Shown here one piece after another: positions 44,231 to 53,611 of a stretch of DNA of 64,000 nucleotides; within the stretch, counting starts at the first letter, position 1, and every line of letters starts with the position of its first letter. This stretch comes from Turicibacter sp. TJ11. Its GTDB lineage: Bacteria; Bacillota_I; Bacilli_A; MOL361; Turicibacteraceae. The stretch spans positions 2,569,780-2,633,779 of the forward strand of contig NZ_CP069349.1 in NCBI RefSeq assembly GCF_021497505.1, in the 5' to 3' direction. A program made the position numbers and the translations under genes. The notes beneath the pieces are model-generated. The model was given only the letters and a program-made list of their open reading frames with translations. It did not search any database and was not told the origin of the DNA.

Positions 44231-44347
44231 ATGGTGAATGGCGCAAGTAAAAGAATAAATATTGTATCAATCAAAATGGTAAAGGCATCTAGCTTCCTTA
44301 TAGGAGATGGAACATTTACATCATTAAAAGAAAAAGGTTATCTATAA
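44231..44347 (+). pseudogene. radC with in-frame internal deletion (38 codons)
   Basis: Codons 1-23 of radC (ending ASSFL) are joined in frame to the last 15 (IGDGTFTSLKEKGYL). The JAB motif is gone. The ribosome site and terminator remain, so a 38-residue micro-protein could still be made. Confidence 0.75.
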
Positions 44348-44416
44348 GGAGCTAAGTGATTAGATTAACGTCACTTAGCTCTTTTCTTATGCCATCACTA
44401 ACAGGAGGTAGAAACT

Positions 44417-44590
44417 ATGAGTCATAAAATAACAGTCTGTATCACGGAAACTTTACAATGATTGATTGAAGTAGATGTAGATGAGATTGATTGTGAGCCA
44501 ATTGAGTATGTAAGAAATCAATATCATGATGAAGAGATCATCTTAGATTCATCCGATCTAGTTGAGACTGAATTTAACATCTGTGATTGA
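44417..44590 (+). pseudogene. DpnD/PcfM-like gene with a nonsense codon
   Basis: Same length as 36878-37051 but codon 15 (CGT there) is TGA, after ITVCITETLQ. The rest of the frame is kept, with substitutions. The terminator ACACTAGATAG / CTATCTAGTGT follows at about 44598. Confidence 0.75.
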
Positions 44591-44665
44591 TATAAAATGA
44601 GACACTAGATAGACCATCAAGCTATCTAGTGTTTTTTAGTTGTACAAAGAAAGGAGTAATGAATG

Positions 44666-45034
44666 ATGTTAACAAAATGGACAAATGTAAAAGAGTTAAT
44701 TCGATTAGGCTTAGATGAGGATAAATCGTTAGGAATAATGAGATTGGATTATTGTTCTTCAAGACCAAATGAAGTCTGTAATCAATGGTTTCCATCCTCA
44801 CAAATGAATCAAGTGTTGATGGAGCATCCAATTTCCATTCAACAGTTACAACAGGAATTGAATGAATTAATTTTCAACCAATTAGATGTCTTTGATAAAG
44901 TCATTAAAAAATGTGGTGGTGAGGGTTACAGGCATGAGGAAACGTTCAAGGTAGAAAGTGAATCTTTCAATTTCTTTATTCGATTGAAACCTGTTCAAGA
45001 TGATTATAGTCATCTATTTGTGTATGCAAAGTAG
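44666..45034 (+). CDS. Hypothetical mobile-element protein (122 aa), copy 2
   Basis: AAAGGAG before ATG ATG (44663/44666). Copy of 37129-37497 with changes concentrated in the first two thirds (CSSRPNE for CGSKSNE, QMNQVLMEHP). The last 34 codons are identical apart from an Arg/Lys change at the boundary of the 926-bp identical block. Confidence 0.65.
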   Translation: MLTKWTNVKELIRLGLDEDKSLGIMRLDYCSSRPNEVCNQWFPSSQMNQVLMEHPISIQQLQQELNELIFNQLDVFDKVIKKCGGEGYRHEETFKVESESFNFFIRLKPVQDDYSHLFVYAK

Positions 45035-45044
45035 GAGGTTAGTT

Positions 45045-45566
45045 ATGATTACAACTCGTTCAAGCGTCAGAACAGAGGTGGTTTATTCAGATGATATGAA
45101 TCATCGATTGATTTTGAAAAAGGATTGGTCGAGAGATAAGGAAAAGTTAAAGTGTACGATTATCATGATTAATCCATCAACAGCTGATGAAATAGAAATG
45201 GATCGTACGACCATGAATATCATCAATAATTTGAAACGATTGAATTATACTTCAGTTGATATCTGTAACTTATTTTCCTATATTACACCTAAATTAAGGA
45301 TGGGTGATTCATTAGATGAGTTGTTACATCCTGAAAATGATATCTATATTGAGAAGTCAGCATTGAAATGTGATTCATTGATTATCGCATGGGGATCATT
45401 TGGTGATGGAAGTAAAAAGATGATGAAAAGACAAGAGGAATTGTTAGAGAAGTTGAAACCATTCAAAGATAAGACTTTCTATATAAGCGATCAATATGGA
45501 GTTAAAATGTATCACCCTTTATCCCCTAAGGCAGCAACGTGGAATTTAGTAGATTGGAAAAATTAG
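45045..45566 (+). CDS. DUF1643 protein, copy 2
   Basis: Identical in DNA and protein to 37508-38029. Lies at the end of the newest cassette beside ssrA. The lack of any difference points to recent duplication or gene conversion. Confidence 0.83.
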   Translation: MITTRSSVRTEVVYSDDMNHRLILKKDWSRDKEKLKCTIIMINPSTADEIEMDRTTMNIINNLKRLNYTSVDICNLFSYITPKLRMGDSLDELLHPENDIYIEKSALKCDSLIIAWGSFGDGSKKMMKRQEELLEKLKPFKDKTFYISDQYGVKMYHPLSPKAATWNLVDWKN

Positions 45567-45741
45567 TAGAACATCAATGGATATTAATCATTATTGATAG
45601 ATATTAATGACTATTAATAAATCGGTGAACCTCTATTCTTTCTGTAAGGATAGAGGTTTTTATATGAGGAGGAAATTAAATGAAACTATTAAATGTCAGT
45701 CAGTTATCACAAAAGAATTGATCGTTTAACACAAGTATAAA
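45567..45741 (+). other. Terminator and 13-residue frame before ssrA, copy 2
   Basis: Exact repeat of 38030-38204: CCTCTAT / ATAGAGG hairpin and the frame MKLLNVSQLSQKN (45680-45721) behind GAGGAGG. Confidence 0.5.
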
Positions 45742-45805
45742 ATAAAAAAGATTAATCTCAATTTAGTATTAGATCCTACTATACTCAGATTAATCTTTTT
45801 CTTTA
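45742..45805 (-). terminator. ssrA terminator (supplied by the cassette)
   Basis: AAAAAAGATTAATCT / AGATTAATCTTTTT, 39 bases past the tmRNA 3' end on the minus strand. Because it lies inside the 926-bp duplicated block, the present ssrA terminator came with the inserted cassette. Confidence 0.75.
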
Positions 45806-45843
45806 TCTTCAATTTTCTGCAACAGTTGTGTACGTGGATATTC

Positions 45844-46189
45844 TGGTGGAGATGGGGGGAGTCGAACCCCCGTCCTAAAACACCGACCACTTAACTTTCT
45901 ACAAGCTTAGTCTCCTATTAAGTTTAACGAGTGACTGGTCAGGCGACGTACCTGTCAGACCGCGAGTTTGATGATCTCTTCTAGGCTATTCAAACGGCAC
46001 AGACTAGCGTATCCCACTACAGTGAGCCTAGTCATTCAACATGGGCGATTGAATGGTAGGCAGCTACGTTATATTATGCAGCTAATTGTAAGTTTGTTTT
46101 TCCGGTTATTAAAACCTCGACCTTTTAACGTGGGTTAGCACGGCTTGCTTATTAAGCTCAAATGCCCCAGTCGAATCCGTAACATCCCC
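45844..46189 (-). ncRNA. ssrA: tmRNA (transfer-messenger RNA)
   Basis: 346 nt. 5' end GGGGATGTTACGGATTCGAC and 3' end with T-arm GGGTTCGACTCCC and encoded CCA; acceptor GGGGATG pairs with CATCTCC (one G-U). The tag frame at 46103-46074 encodes GKTNLQLAA then TAA, so the tag reads AGKTNLQLAA with the alanine from the charged tmRNA: short, but with the LAA degradation end. Rescues stalled ribosomes with SmpB. Its last 14 bases are the target of the cassette array. Confidence 0.95.
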
Positions 46190-46402
46190 AGGTTATTTGA
46201 TTACATTGCTTATTATACTTTATTTTCGATCATTTGACAAGTTTTCATCATTGTTAATCTTAGTCAAATCTTTCATTAGAATGTGAATTCGTTGAAATAA
46301 TATACACTAGATGACTAAAAAAGTGAGAATATGTTTAAACTCTCAAAAATAGTTCATAATAAAGGTATGATTTCTGTTAAGCAGTCTAAACTGAGGTGAA
46401 TT

Positions 46403-47296
46403 ATGCTAAATGTGATCACAAACATAATCCTTTCGATGATGTTGACATTATCGTCAGATGTATCAGTTACTTTAGAAAAAAATAACATGACACAACAATC
46501 TTATACTCATTTGTTAAATGCGATTATCGAGAATGAAAAACAAAATAGTTTTTTAAATAAAGAATTTAATAGTGAATCCATATCAGTTTCTGTACAAGAG
46601 GAACAAACATCAGATAATGAACTATCAGCTTCTTACTTAGATAAAGTTGAAACATCAGTAGATGACTTAGTTAGTGAAGTCTCTACTCAAAAAATTGTAG
46701 CATTAAAAAACTTACAAACTGCAATAACTCAAAAAAATGAATTAGAACAGATTGATTTAGTATCATCAACTTTAAAAAAATCAAGTGATGAAGAATTAGA
46801 GGTTACAACAGTATCAACAACTGTATCTACGGATTCAGATGAGTCAACCGATGTTATGAGTGACGTGGTAGAAGAAACGGAAGAGGTTTTTAGAGATTAC
46901 CGACAAACGTTTTATAGTGTCACATCAGGTGAAGTTAAGGTAGGTTATGGAATTACCTATCAAGATGATGATGTGATGGTTATTGATAATGTCATGCATT
47001 ATTATGATGATGAGTACGAGTGGCTTCCTATTGTCGCTGTCAATATAGATGAAGTTTTAGCGGTTGGATTAAATGAACGAGGGATCCCTAATTATTATGG
47101 AACGATTTTAGAGATTACATATCCAGAGGGAGAGACTCAAAAAGCTATTGTGCTTGATGCTTGTGGTGCATGTAGTTGGGATAATCGAATTGATTTATGG
47201 GTTTATGATCAAGATTATCAACATGATATTAAAGGTATCGAGTATCGTATTGTAAGGGAAGGATTTAGAGAAAATGAAGAACAATCAGGATATTGA
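46403..47296 (+). CDS. Secreted 3D-domain protein
   Basis: 297 residues. Weak N-terminal signal or anchor (NVITNIILSMMLTLSS), about 130 residues of Ser/Thr/Glu-rich low-complexity linker, then a 3D-type domain (SGEVKVGYGITYQDDDVM ... AIVLDACGACSWDNRIDLWVYDQD). The 3D fold is a double-psi barrel found in cell-wall lytic proteins; the D-x-G..R-I-D-L-W pattern is kept. Overlaps the next small gene. Confidence 0.75.
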   Translation: MLNVITNIILSMMLTLSSDVSVTLEKNNMTQQSYTHLLNAIIENEKQNSFLNKEFNSESISVSVQEEQTSDNELSASYLDKVETSVDDLVSEVSTQKIVALKNLQTAITQKNELEQIDLVSSTLKKSSDEELEVTTVSTTVSTDSDESTDVMSDVVEETEEVFRDYRQTFYSVTSGEVKVGYGITYQDDDVMVIDNVMHYYDDEYEWLPIVAVNIDEVLAVGLNERGIPNYYGTILEITYPEGETQKAIVLDACGACSWDNRIDLWVYDQDYQHDIKGIEYRIVREGFRENEEQSGY

Positions 47297-47420
47297 ATCA
47301 TTAGAAGTGATGCTAGTCAAAATGATAGAAGATAGCATGTTAAGCGAAGATGATTATAATTTAATCACGAAATATTTAGATAAAGTTAAAAATGATTTAA
47401 GTCAAAAAGTAGGTCGATAA
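47274..47420 (+). CDS. Small acidic helical protein (48 aa)
   Basis: ATG 47274 overlaps the 3D-protein gene, with GAAGGA upstream. KNNQDIESLEVMLVKMIEDSMLSED... is a helical hairpin pattern; family unknown. Ends in the terminator at 47406. Confidence 0.5.
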   Translation: MKNNQDIESLEVMLVKMIEDSMLSEDDYNLITKYLDKVKNDLSQKVGR

Positions 47421-47437
47421 GACCTACTTTTTATTAT
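47405..47437. terminator. Bidirectional terminator
   Basis: AAAGTAGGTC / GACCTACTTT around GATAA with flanking A and T runs, between convergent genes. Confidence 0.8.
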
Positions 47438-48329
47438 TTTCAGTTAACGTTTTGGAATGACTTAAGATAAAGTTTTTAAAGGCTGTTACTGATGGACTAA
47501 CGTATTTATTGCGAACAGATGCTAGATAAATATAACGTTCATGTTTAGGATTTGTAATAGGTAGTACTTTTACATTGAATTGATCTAAAAATGAGATTCG
47601 AGGAATAATGGCAACCCCATAGTTAACGGATACTAATCCAGCGACAGCGGTGTCTTCTTCAACTTCACAAATAATCGTTGGCTGAACATTAATTTCATCA
47701 AATAAAGCATCTATTAATTTACGAATTCCACTTTCTTTATTAAAGAAAATAAATGGATATTCCGAAACTTCTTTTAAATCGATACTTTCTTTTTTTGCCA
47801 AAGGATGATGAGGAGGAACAATCATGACTAACTCTTGTTGAGTAATAGGGATAAATTCAATATCAGGCTCATTTTCTACATAAGAACAAAGGGCTAAGTC
47901 ATACTTCTCATTTTTTAAGTCTTGAATAATTTGTTTGGTATTTCCTTGACCAAATGAGAAACGAATGTTTTGATAAGCTTCATATTTTAAAAAGTCATTC
48001 ACAAGAGTCGGAACAAATTGTGCTCCAAGTGTATAGATAAATCCTAAGTCAATGGATCCATTTGATTGACTGGTTAATTCACGAAGTTTTTTTTCACCCA
48101 GTTCTAATTCGTCTAAGGCATTCTCTACATATGTTAGGAAAAAACGACCATATTTAGTGAGTCGAACGTTTCGTCCTTGTTTTTCAAAGAGATAGGTACC
48201 TAGTTCTTTTTCAAGCGTTGAAATCGCATGGCTTAAGCTTGGTTGGGTAATAGAAAGTTGCTCTGCCGCTTGGGTGTAGTGCTCAAGTTTAGCTAGAACG
48301 CGGAAATATTGAAGATGGTTTAAGTTCAT
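47424..48329 (-). CDS. LysR-family transcriptional regulator
   Basis: 301 residues. N-terminal winged HTH (FRVLAKLEHYTQAAEQLSITQPSLSHAISTLEKELGTYLFEKQGRNVRLTK, residues 8-58) and a periplasmic-binding-like effector domain from residue 90. Divergent from the flavin oxidoreductase gene it most likely controls, with a LysR-type box between them. Confidence 0.92.
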   Translation of the reverse strand: MNLNHLQYFRVLAKLEHYTQAAEQLSITQPSLSHAISTLEKELGTYLFEKQGRNVRLTKYGRFFLTYVENALDELELGEKKLRELTSQSNGSIDLGFIYTLGAQFVPTLVNDFLKYEAYQNIRFSFGQGNTKQIIQDLKNEKYDLALCSYVENEPDIEFIPITQQELVMIVPPHHPLAKKESIDLKEVSEYPFIFFNKESGIRKLIDALFDEINVQPTIICEVEEDTAVAGLVSVNYGVAIIPRISFLDQFNVKVLPITNPKHERYIYLASVRNKYVSPSVTAFKNFILSHSKTLTENNKK

Positions 48330-48384
48330 TGAATAATCACCTGACCTATGTCGAAAAAAATCATAATTTGTTATTAGTATAGCA

Positions 48385-48409
48385 TATCTATAGAAAAAAT
48401 CGATAGATA
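48385..48409. promoter_or_regulatory. LysR-type operator, perfect 7-bp dyad
   Basis: TATCTAT-N11-ATAGATA fits the T-N11-A rule of LysR boxes. It is 56 bases upstream of the LysR start and 159 before the oxidoreductase. Confidence 0.65.
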
Positions 48410-48567
48410 AAAGTATATTTTTAATTTGTTTCTATGAAAGACTCATATTATACTAAGTATAGTGTCGCAAGTGAAAAAGTGATCAAGGTTTATGAAAAAA
48501 TGTTCAAAGTGAGGAGTGAACAGTTAAACCTATCATTAACATCATTAGAAAGGGAGTCTTGGACGTT

Positions 48568-50565
48568 ATGAGTTACCAACATTTATTTAAGCCATTAACG
48601 ATTAAAGGAATGACGCTTAAAAACCGTATTGTCATGCCACCAATGGGAACAAACTATGGTGGAGAATTTGGTGATTTTACGGATGAACATATTAAGTATT
48701 ATGAATTACGCGCTAAAGGTGGAACAGGATTAATTATTATTGAAAATGCCTGTGTTGATTTTCCTTTAGGTTCAAACGGAACAACTCAAATTCGTATTGA
48801 TCATGATCGCTATATTCCAGCTTTATATAAATTAACAGAAACACTTCATCGTTATGGAACATGTGTTTCAATCCAAATTAACCACTCAGGTGCATCAGCA
48901 GTACCAGGACGTATTGAAGGGTTACAACCTGTTTCATCTTCAAATATTCCTTCAAAAACAGGAGGAGCTATTCCACGTCCATTAACAAAAGAAGAGATTT
49001 TAGAAATCGTTGAAAAATATGCTCAAGCAGCTCGTCGTGCTCAAATTGCTGGATTTGATGCGGTAGAAATTCATGGTGGGCATTCTTATTTATTATGCCA
49101 ATTCTTATCTCCATTATATAATAATCGTACAGATGAATTTGGAGGAAGTGTTGAAAATCGTGCGCGTTTTGCTCGTTTAGTATTAGAGCGTGTACGTCAA
49201 GAGGTTGGACCATTCTTCCCAATTATGTTCAGATTAAGTGCAGATGAATTAATTGAAGGTGGAAATACACTTGAAGATTCATTAGAAATCTTAGATTATT
49301 TAGCACAAGAAGTTGATATTATTAACGTTTCGGCAGCTGTAAATGATTCAATTCAATATCAAATTGATGCCATGCATTTAGAAGATGGTTGGCGTTCATA
49401 CATGGCAGCTGCAGTTAAAGAAAAATTTGCAGATAAAATCGTAATGACAACTGGAAACATTCGTGATCCTAAAGTAGCAGAGCAAATTTTAGAAGAAGGT
49501 CGCGCAGATTTAATCGGTATGGGACGTGGATTAATTGCAGATCCAGAATGGGTAAATAAAGTTCAATCTGGAAAAGAATCAACGTTACGTAAATGTATTT
49601 CATGTAACATCGGATGTGCTGGACATCGTATTGCCTTAAATCGTCCAATTCGTTGTACGATTAACCCAGAAACAATTAAGGGTGAAGAACATCAATGCTA
49701 TGAATTAACAAAATCAACAAATGTTGTTGTGATTGGTGGAGGAACAGCAGGATTAGAAGCTGCTTGTACGGCTGCAGAAGTTGGATGTACAACATTCTTA
49801 ATTGAAAAATCAAATGTATTAGGTGGATTAGCACGTGAAATTTCTAAGTTACCAGAAAAAGCACGTATTGCTGATTTCCCAGATTACTTAGTTCAACGTG
49901 CGCAAAACTTAAAGAACTTAATTGTATTTACAAATACAGAGGCAACGGTTGAGTTTGTTGAAAACTTAAAACCAGATGTAATTGTAAATGCAACAGGATC
50001 ATCACCATTACTTCCTCCAATTCCAGGATTACATGATCATGTGGATCAAGAAGGTGGAAAAGTTAAATCAATCTTTGGTTTATTAAGTAATATCGATTCA
50101 TTTGAATTTGAAGGTAAAAAAGTAGCTGTCATTGGTGGAGGAGCTGTTGGACTTGATACAGTGGAATTCTTTGCAGAGCGTGGCGCTGAAGTTTCAATTG
50201 TTGAACGTTTACCAATGTTAGGACGCGATTTAGATCACATCACGCGTATTCAAATGTTAGACATGACTAAACGTAAAGATGTTAATGTCATGACAAATAC
50301 ATCATTATTAGAAATCACAGGAGATTACTTTGTGATTGAAAAAGATGGAGAACAAATGAACTTAGAATTCGATTACGGATTCGTTTGTTTAGGAATGCGC
50401 CCTCAAACACCAGTTCTTGAAGCGATGCAACAACACTTCATGCCATTAGGTGTTCAAGTAATCAATATTGGTGATAGTAAACGTACACGTAAAATCATCG
50501 ATGGTGTTGCAGAAGGACGCAATATTACAGAGACATTAATGTCATTAGGTGTATTATCGAAGTAG
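48568..50565 (+). CDS. Old-yellow-enzyme family flavin oxidoreductase (2,4-dienoyl-CoA reductase-like)
   Basis: 665 residues from ATG 48568 (AAGGGAG upstream). Residues 1-340: FMN-binding TIM barrel (MPPMGTNYGGEFG, IQINHSGAS, DAVEIHGGHSYLLCQFLSP, GMGRGLIADPEW). Fe-S cysteines in CISCNIGCAGHR plus C in RPIRCTINP. Then FAD and NAD(P) Rossmann motifs VVVIGGGTAGLEAA and VAVIGGGAVGLDTVE. Related to FadH, bile-acid and enoate reductases that reduce C=C bonds. Substrate cannot be read here; a paired MFS carrier follows. Confidence 0.88.
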   Translation: MSYQHLFKPLTIKGMTLKNRIVMPPMGTNYGGEFGDFTDEHIKYYELRAKGGTGLIIIENACVDFPLGSNGTTQIRIDHDRYIPALYKLTETLHRYGTCVSIQINHSGASAVPGRIEGLQPVSSSNIPSKTGGAIPRPLTKEEILEIVEKYAQAARRAQIAGFDAVEIHGGHSYLLCQFLSPLYNNRTDEFGGSVENRARFARLVLERVRQEVGPFFPIMFRLSADELIEGGNTLEDSLEILDYLAQEVDIINVSAAVNDSIQYQIDAMHLEDGWRSYMAAAVKEKFADKIVMTTGNIRDPKVAEQILEEGRADLIGMGRGLIADPEWVNKVQSGKESTLRKCISCNIGCAGHRIALNRPIRCTINPETIKGEEHQCYELTKSTNVVVIGGGTAGLEAACTAAEVGCTTFLIEKSNVLGGLAREISKLPEKARIADFPDYLVQRAQNLKNLIVFTNTEATVEFVENLKPDVIVNATGSSPLLPPIPGLHDHVDQEGGKVKSIFGLLSNIDSFEFEGKKVAVIGGGAVGLDTVEFFAERGAEVSIVERLPMLGRDLDHITRIQMLDMTKRKDVNVMTNTSLLEITGDYFVIEKDGEQMNLEFDYGFVCLGMRPQTPVLEAMQQHFMPLGVQVINIGDSKRTRKIIDGVAEGRNITETLMSLGVLSK

Positions 50566-50574
50566 TTTTATAAA

Positions 50575-50600
50575 GTCTCACCCATTTTGGGTGAGTTACT
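50575..50600 (+). terminator. Hairpin between oxidoreductase and MFS gene
   Basis: CTCACCCA / TGGGTGAG with loop TTT but only a weak T run. Probably a partial terminator or processing site. Confidence 0.5.
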
Positions 50601-50734
50601 TATACCCTAAGATGTGAATAAATTCACTTGTTTTTAGATGTTGAGGCTGGGTTACTTCTCAGTTTGGCATTTAAAATAGATAAAACTAATCTTGTTGATG
50701 AAACAAGAAATGAGTGCAAAGGAGTTAGAAAAAG

Positions 50735-51928
50735 ATGAAAAACAAGTACATGCCAACTGCATTAGCGTTGTACATTAATTACTTTGTTCACGGGATGGGA
50801 GCTATTATCTTATCTCAAAACATGGATGCTTTAATGCAACAATTTAATACGGATCGTGCAGGTGTTTCGTATGTTATTTCAGGACTTGGAATCGGACGTT
50901 TATTGGTATTATTCGTTTCAGGTGCGTTATCAGATAAATTTGGTCGTAAGCCATTCGTTTTATTAGGAATTGTGACTTATATGATTTTCTTAGGTGGAAT
51001 TTTAGTTGCACCAAACGTATCGGTTGCTTTAATTTTAGCTATTTTAGCAGGTATGGCAAACTCGTTCATGGATTCAGGAACATATCCAGCGTTAATGGAA
51101 GCTTTCCCAGAGTCTTCAGGAAGTGCCAACATCATTATTAAAGCCTTCATTGCTGCAGGACAATTCGTATTACCATTCATTATCAGTTTCTTAATTGCTA
51201 ACGATTTATGGTACGGATATTCATTCTTATTCTGTATGGCTATCTTTGTTATCAATGGATTATTCTTATTAAAGTTACAATTCCCTGCTCATAAAGTAGA
51301 AAAAGCAGAAGTAAAAGAAGAATCAGTTTCTGAGTCAAATGAACCAAAATCAAACTTCTGGATTGAAGGAATTGCGTTAATTTTAATTGGATTTACTGCA
51401 ACAGCGACTTTCTACATCATTCAAAACTATTTACCAACTTACGGACAAGAAGTTGCAGGTATGGAAAAATCAGCAGCTTTAAAATTAATTTCATTATATA
51501 GTGCTGGATCATTTACAGCGGTTGTCGTGACATCAATTTTAGTAGCTAAATGGATTAAACAAGTTCGATTTGTATTTGTTTATCCGTTAATTTCATTAGT
51601 TATGTTAGTGTTATTATACTTATTCCCATCACCAATGATGTGTGTTGTTGGATCATTCGTAATTGGATACTCAGCAGCGGGTGGAGTTTTACAGTTAGCG
51701 TTAACAACAATGTCTGAGCTTTTCCCTAAAAATAAAGGAACAATCACAGGAATTGTTTACACAGCATCAAGTCTTGCTTCATCAATTTTACCTGCTTTAA
51801 TCGGGGTTATCGCAAGCTCAAATGTTTCAAATATCATGTTATTAAACATTGTCATTACAGCTATCGGTGTTATCTTAGCTTTAATTGTAAATATTCGTTA
51901 TAACATGACAATGTCTTCTCGTTCATAA
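50735..51928 (+). CDS. Major facilitator superfamily transporter
   Basis: 397 residues, AAGGAG upstream, 12 predicted helices. MFS signature GALSDKFGRKPF between helices 2 and 3, and a central acidic loop (EKAEVKEESVSESNEP). Likely brings in the substrate of, or removes the product from, the flavin enzyme upstream. Confidence 0.88.
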   Translation: MKNKYMPTALALYINYFVHGMGAIILSQNMDALMQQFNTDRAGVSYVISGLGIGRLLVLFVSGALSDKFGRKPFVLLGIVTYMIFLGGILVAPNVSVALILAILAGMANSFMDSGTYPALMEAFPESSGSANIIIKAFIAAGQFVLPFIISFLIANDLWYGYSFLFCMAIFVINGLFLLKLQFPAHKVEKAEVKEESVSESNEPKSNFWIEGIALILIGFTATATFYIIQNYLPTYGQEVAGMEKSAALKLISLYSAGSFTAVVVTSILVAKWIKQVRFVFVYPLISLVMLVLLYLFPSPMMCVVGSFVIGYSAAGGVLQLALTTMSELFPKNKGTITGIVYTASSLASSILPALIGVIASSNVSNIMLLNIVITAIGVILALIVNIRYNMTMSSRS

Positions 51929-51968
51929 AAAATCTTATTTAGGTCATCCCTCTACGATGACTCATATT

Positions 51969-52006
51969 AAAAAGACATCTGCTTTATATAGCAGATGTCT
52001 TTTTTG
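51969..52006 (+). terminator. Terminator after the MFS gene
   Basis: AAAAGACATCTGC / GCAGATGTCTTTT arms, TTTATATA loop and T run. Confidence 0.85.
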
Positions 52007-52106
52007 GTGTAATAGTTTATAGCTAGACATTCATCCCGACTAAAAAATTGTCCCAAGATGAAATGTTTTGCATACCTTATAACAAAGGGACTGGAGGGAT
52101 GATGTT

Positions 52107-52478
52107 GTGATTCGCAAAGAACTTGGATATTTAAAATTAACAACGGTAATCATTCAGTTGCTAATGATTCTATTGTTGGCACCTGCGACGCATCGTTTTA
52201 TGGATTTTCTACTCGGTGGAGTAGTGATGAATGGATTAACGCTAACCATTTTATTTTTATTACAAGCTTATACTTATCGAGAGTGTAGTCGAAATCGTAT
52301 GTTAAAGAGTGGACACCTATTTGGAGTGGTAGCAGTTATGTTTCAAACGAGTATTCCGTTGTATGTTTTATCAACCATCGTACTGTCTGTTGAAACTTAT
52401 CTATTACTTGCCAATCGTTGGCCATTTAAAAAGGGCTCAGTCAATCAATTGAGAAAAATAAATCCACCAAAAAAATGA
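52107..52478 (+). CDS. Small membrane protein (123 aa)
   Basis: GTG 52107, 8 bases after GGAGGG. Four predicted helices and a basic tail (KKGSVNQLRKINPPKK). No known family recognised. Confidence 0.65.
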   Translation: MIRKELGYLKLTTVIIQLLMILLLAPATHRFMDFLLGGVVMNGLTLTILFLLQAYTYRECSRNRMLKSGHLFGVVAVMFQTSIPLYVLSTIVLSVETYLLLANRWPFKKGSVNQLRKINPPKK

Positions 52479-52508
52479 GCAAAATGTAATTTTGCTCATT
52501 TTTTTATT
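52470..52508. terminator. Bidirectional terminator
   Basis: AAAAAATGAGCAAAAT / ATTTTGCTCATTTTTT around GTA, between convergent genes. Confidence 0.85.
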
Positions 52509-53586
52509 ATTGATCTAACGTTTCTTTATAGTAAGGAATATCGATGACATTTCCAGATTCATCATAAAAAGTGATGCTGAGATTGTGATTAGAGTTTGAT
52601 TTATTATAGATATCTAGAATAGGACGATTATTCACTATTTGAGGATAAGTTACAGTGAATAAACCTGCATTTAGTTGTTTCTTATAAATTTGATTCTCAT
52701 AATCGATTTCTATATTCATGGGGGTATTCGTCCAGCCGATAACTAAAATTCCATAACTAATATCTGTTTGAGATTTATAAGGTTCGTCAAGAATATAAAC
52801 TCCATAAATAGGTTCTTCATCTAAGTCAAACTTAGCTACATAAAGCCTCTTTAAACGATTAAAGTTTGTTTCATAGTAACCTTTAATATTGAGATGAGTT
52901 AGTTTTTCTTCTATTTCGATTTTAAAATTATCAATCTGGATAATTTTAGCCCTATCTAAAATGGATAATGGATAAGTCTCATAAATTAAGGAAGCATAAA
53001 TACCTAAAATATATACTATAATTAAAGAACATATTAATTTGCAAGTTTTTTTTAGAGATTGTGAGTTAGAGTCTGTAAGTTTATCTAACCAAGTTTGTTT
53101 ATTGACAATTTTTAATAATTTATAACCTATTTGATAGATGAAACCTCCTATTAAAAAACCAGTTGTTATTAATAAGATGTGATTGATACTCCAAGTTTCA
53201 TTTAACTTAAATAATTTTAATGTCTCAATAATAAAAGAAATTAAAAATCCATATTGAAATAGTTTTTTATAGTTTAAATTAGTTGAAAGGATAGCGGAAA
53301 TAAAAAAACCAAAGGGAATTGTTATAAAAATCTTTTTTATAATTTCTTTATAACTGTTATTTAACGTTAAAAATGGTATGAACTGCGCTTGTTTAATCAT
53401 ACTTTTTAAACTAAGTGTAAATTCTTCATCTTTTAATAATGTTACCTGAATAAACAGTAGTAAATAAAATAAAAATGAAAAAATAAAAAATTCTTTCATA
53501 TTAAATTTAATTTTATTTCTTAGTATATAGTAAAATCTTGATCCAAAGATGATTATTGCAAGAGAAAATAAAATTAAATAATTCAT
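52507..53586 (-). CDS. VanZ-like family membrane protein
   Basis: 359 residues, AAAGGGGGA before the ATG. Five or six helices in the first 190 residues with IFITIPFGFFISAIL and IIETLKLF, a diverged VanZ-type core, then a soluble domain. Same two-part build as 1681-3099, so likely a paralogue or regulator of cell-envelope stress. Confidence 0.65.
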   Translation of the reverse strand: MNYLILFSLAIIIFGSRFYYILRNKIKFNMKEFFIFSFLFYLLLFIQVTLLKDEEFTLSLKSMIKQAQFIPFLTLNNSYKEIIKKIFITIPFGFFISAILSTNLNYKKLFQYGFLISFIIETLKLFKLNETWSINHILLITTGFLIGGFIYQIGYKLLKIVNKQTWLDKLTDSNSQSLKKTCKLICSLIIVYILGIYASLIYETYPLSILDRAKIIQIDNFKIEIEEKLTHLNIKGYYETNFNRLKRLYVAKFDLDEEPIYGVYILDEPYKSQTDISYGILVIGWTNTPMNIEIDYENQIYKKQLNAGLFTVTYPQIVNNRPILDIYNKSNSNHNLSITFYDESGNVIDIPYYKETLDQ

Positions 53587-53611
53587 AATATCCCCCTTTC
53601 TTATTAAATAA

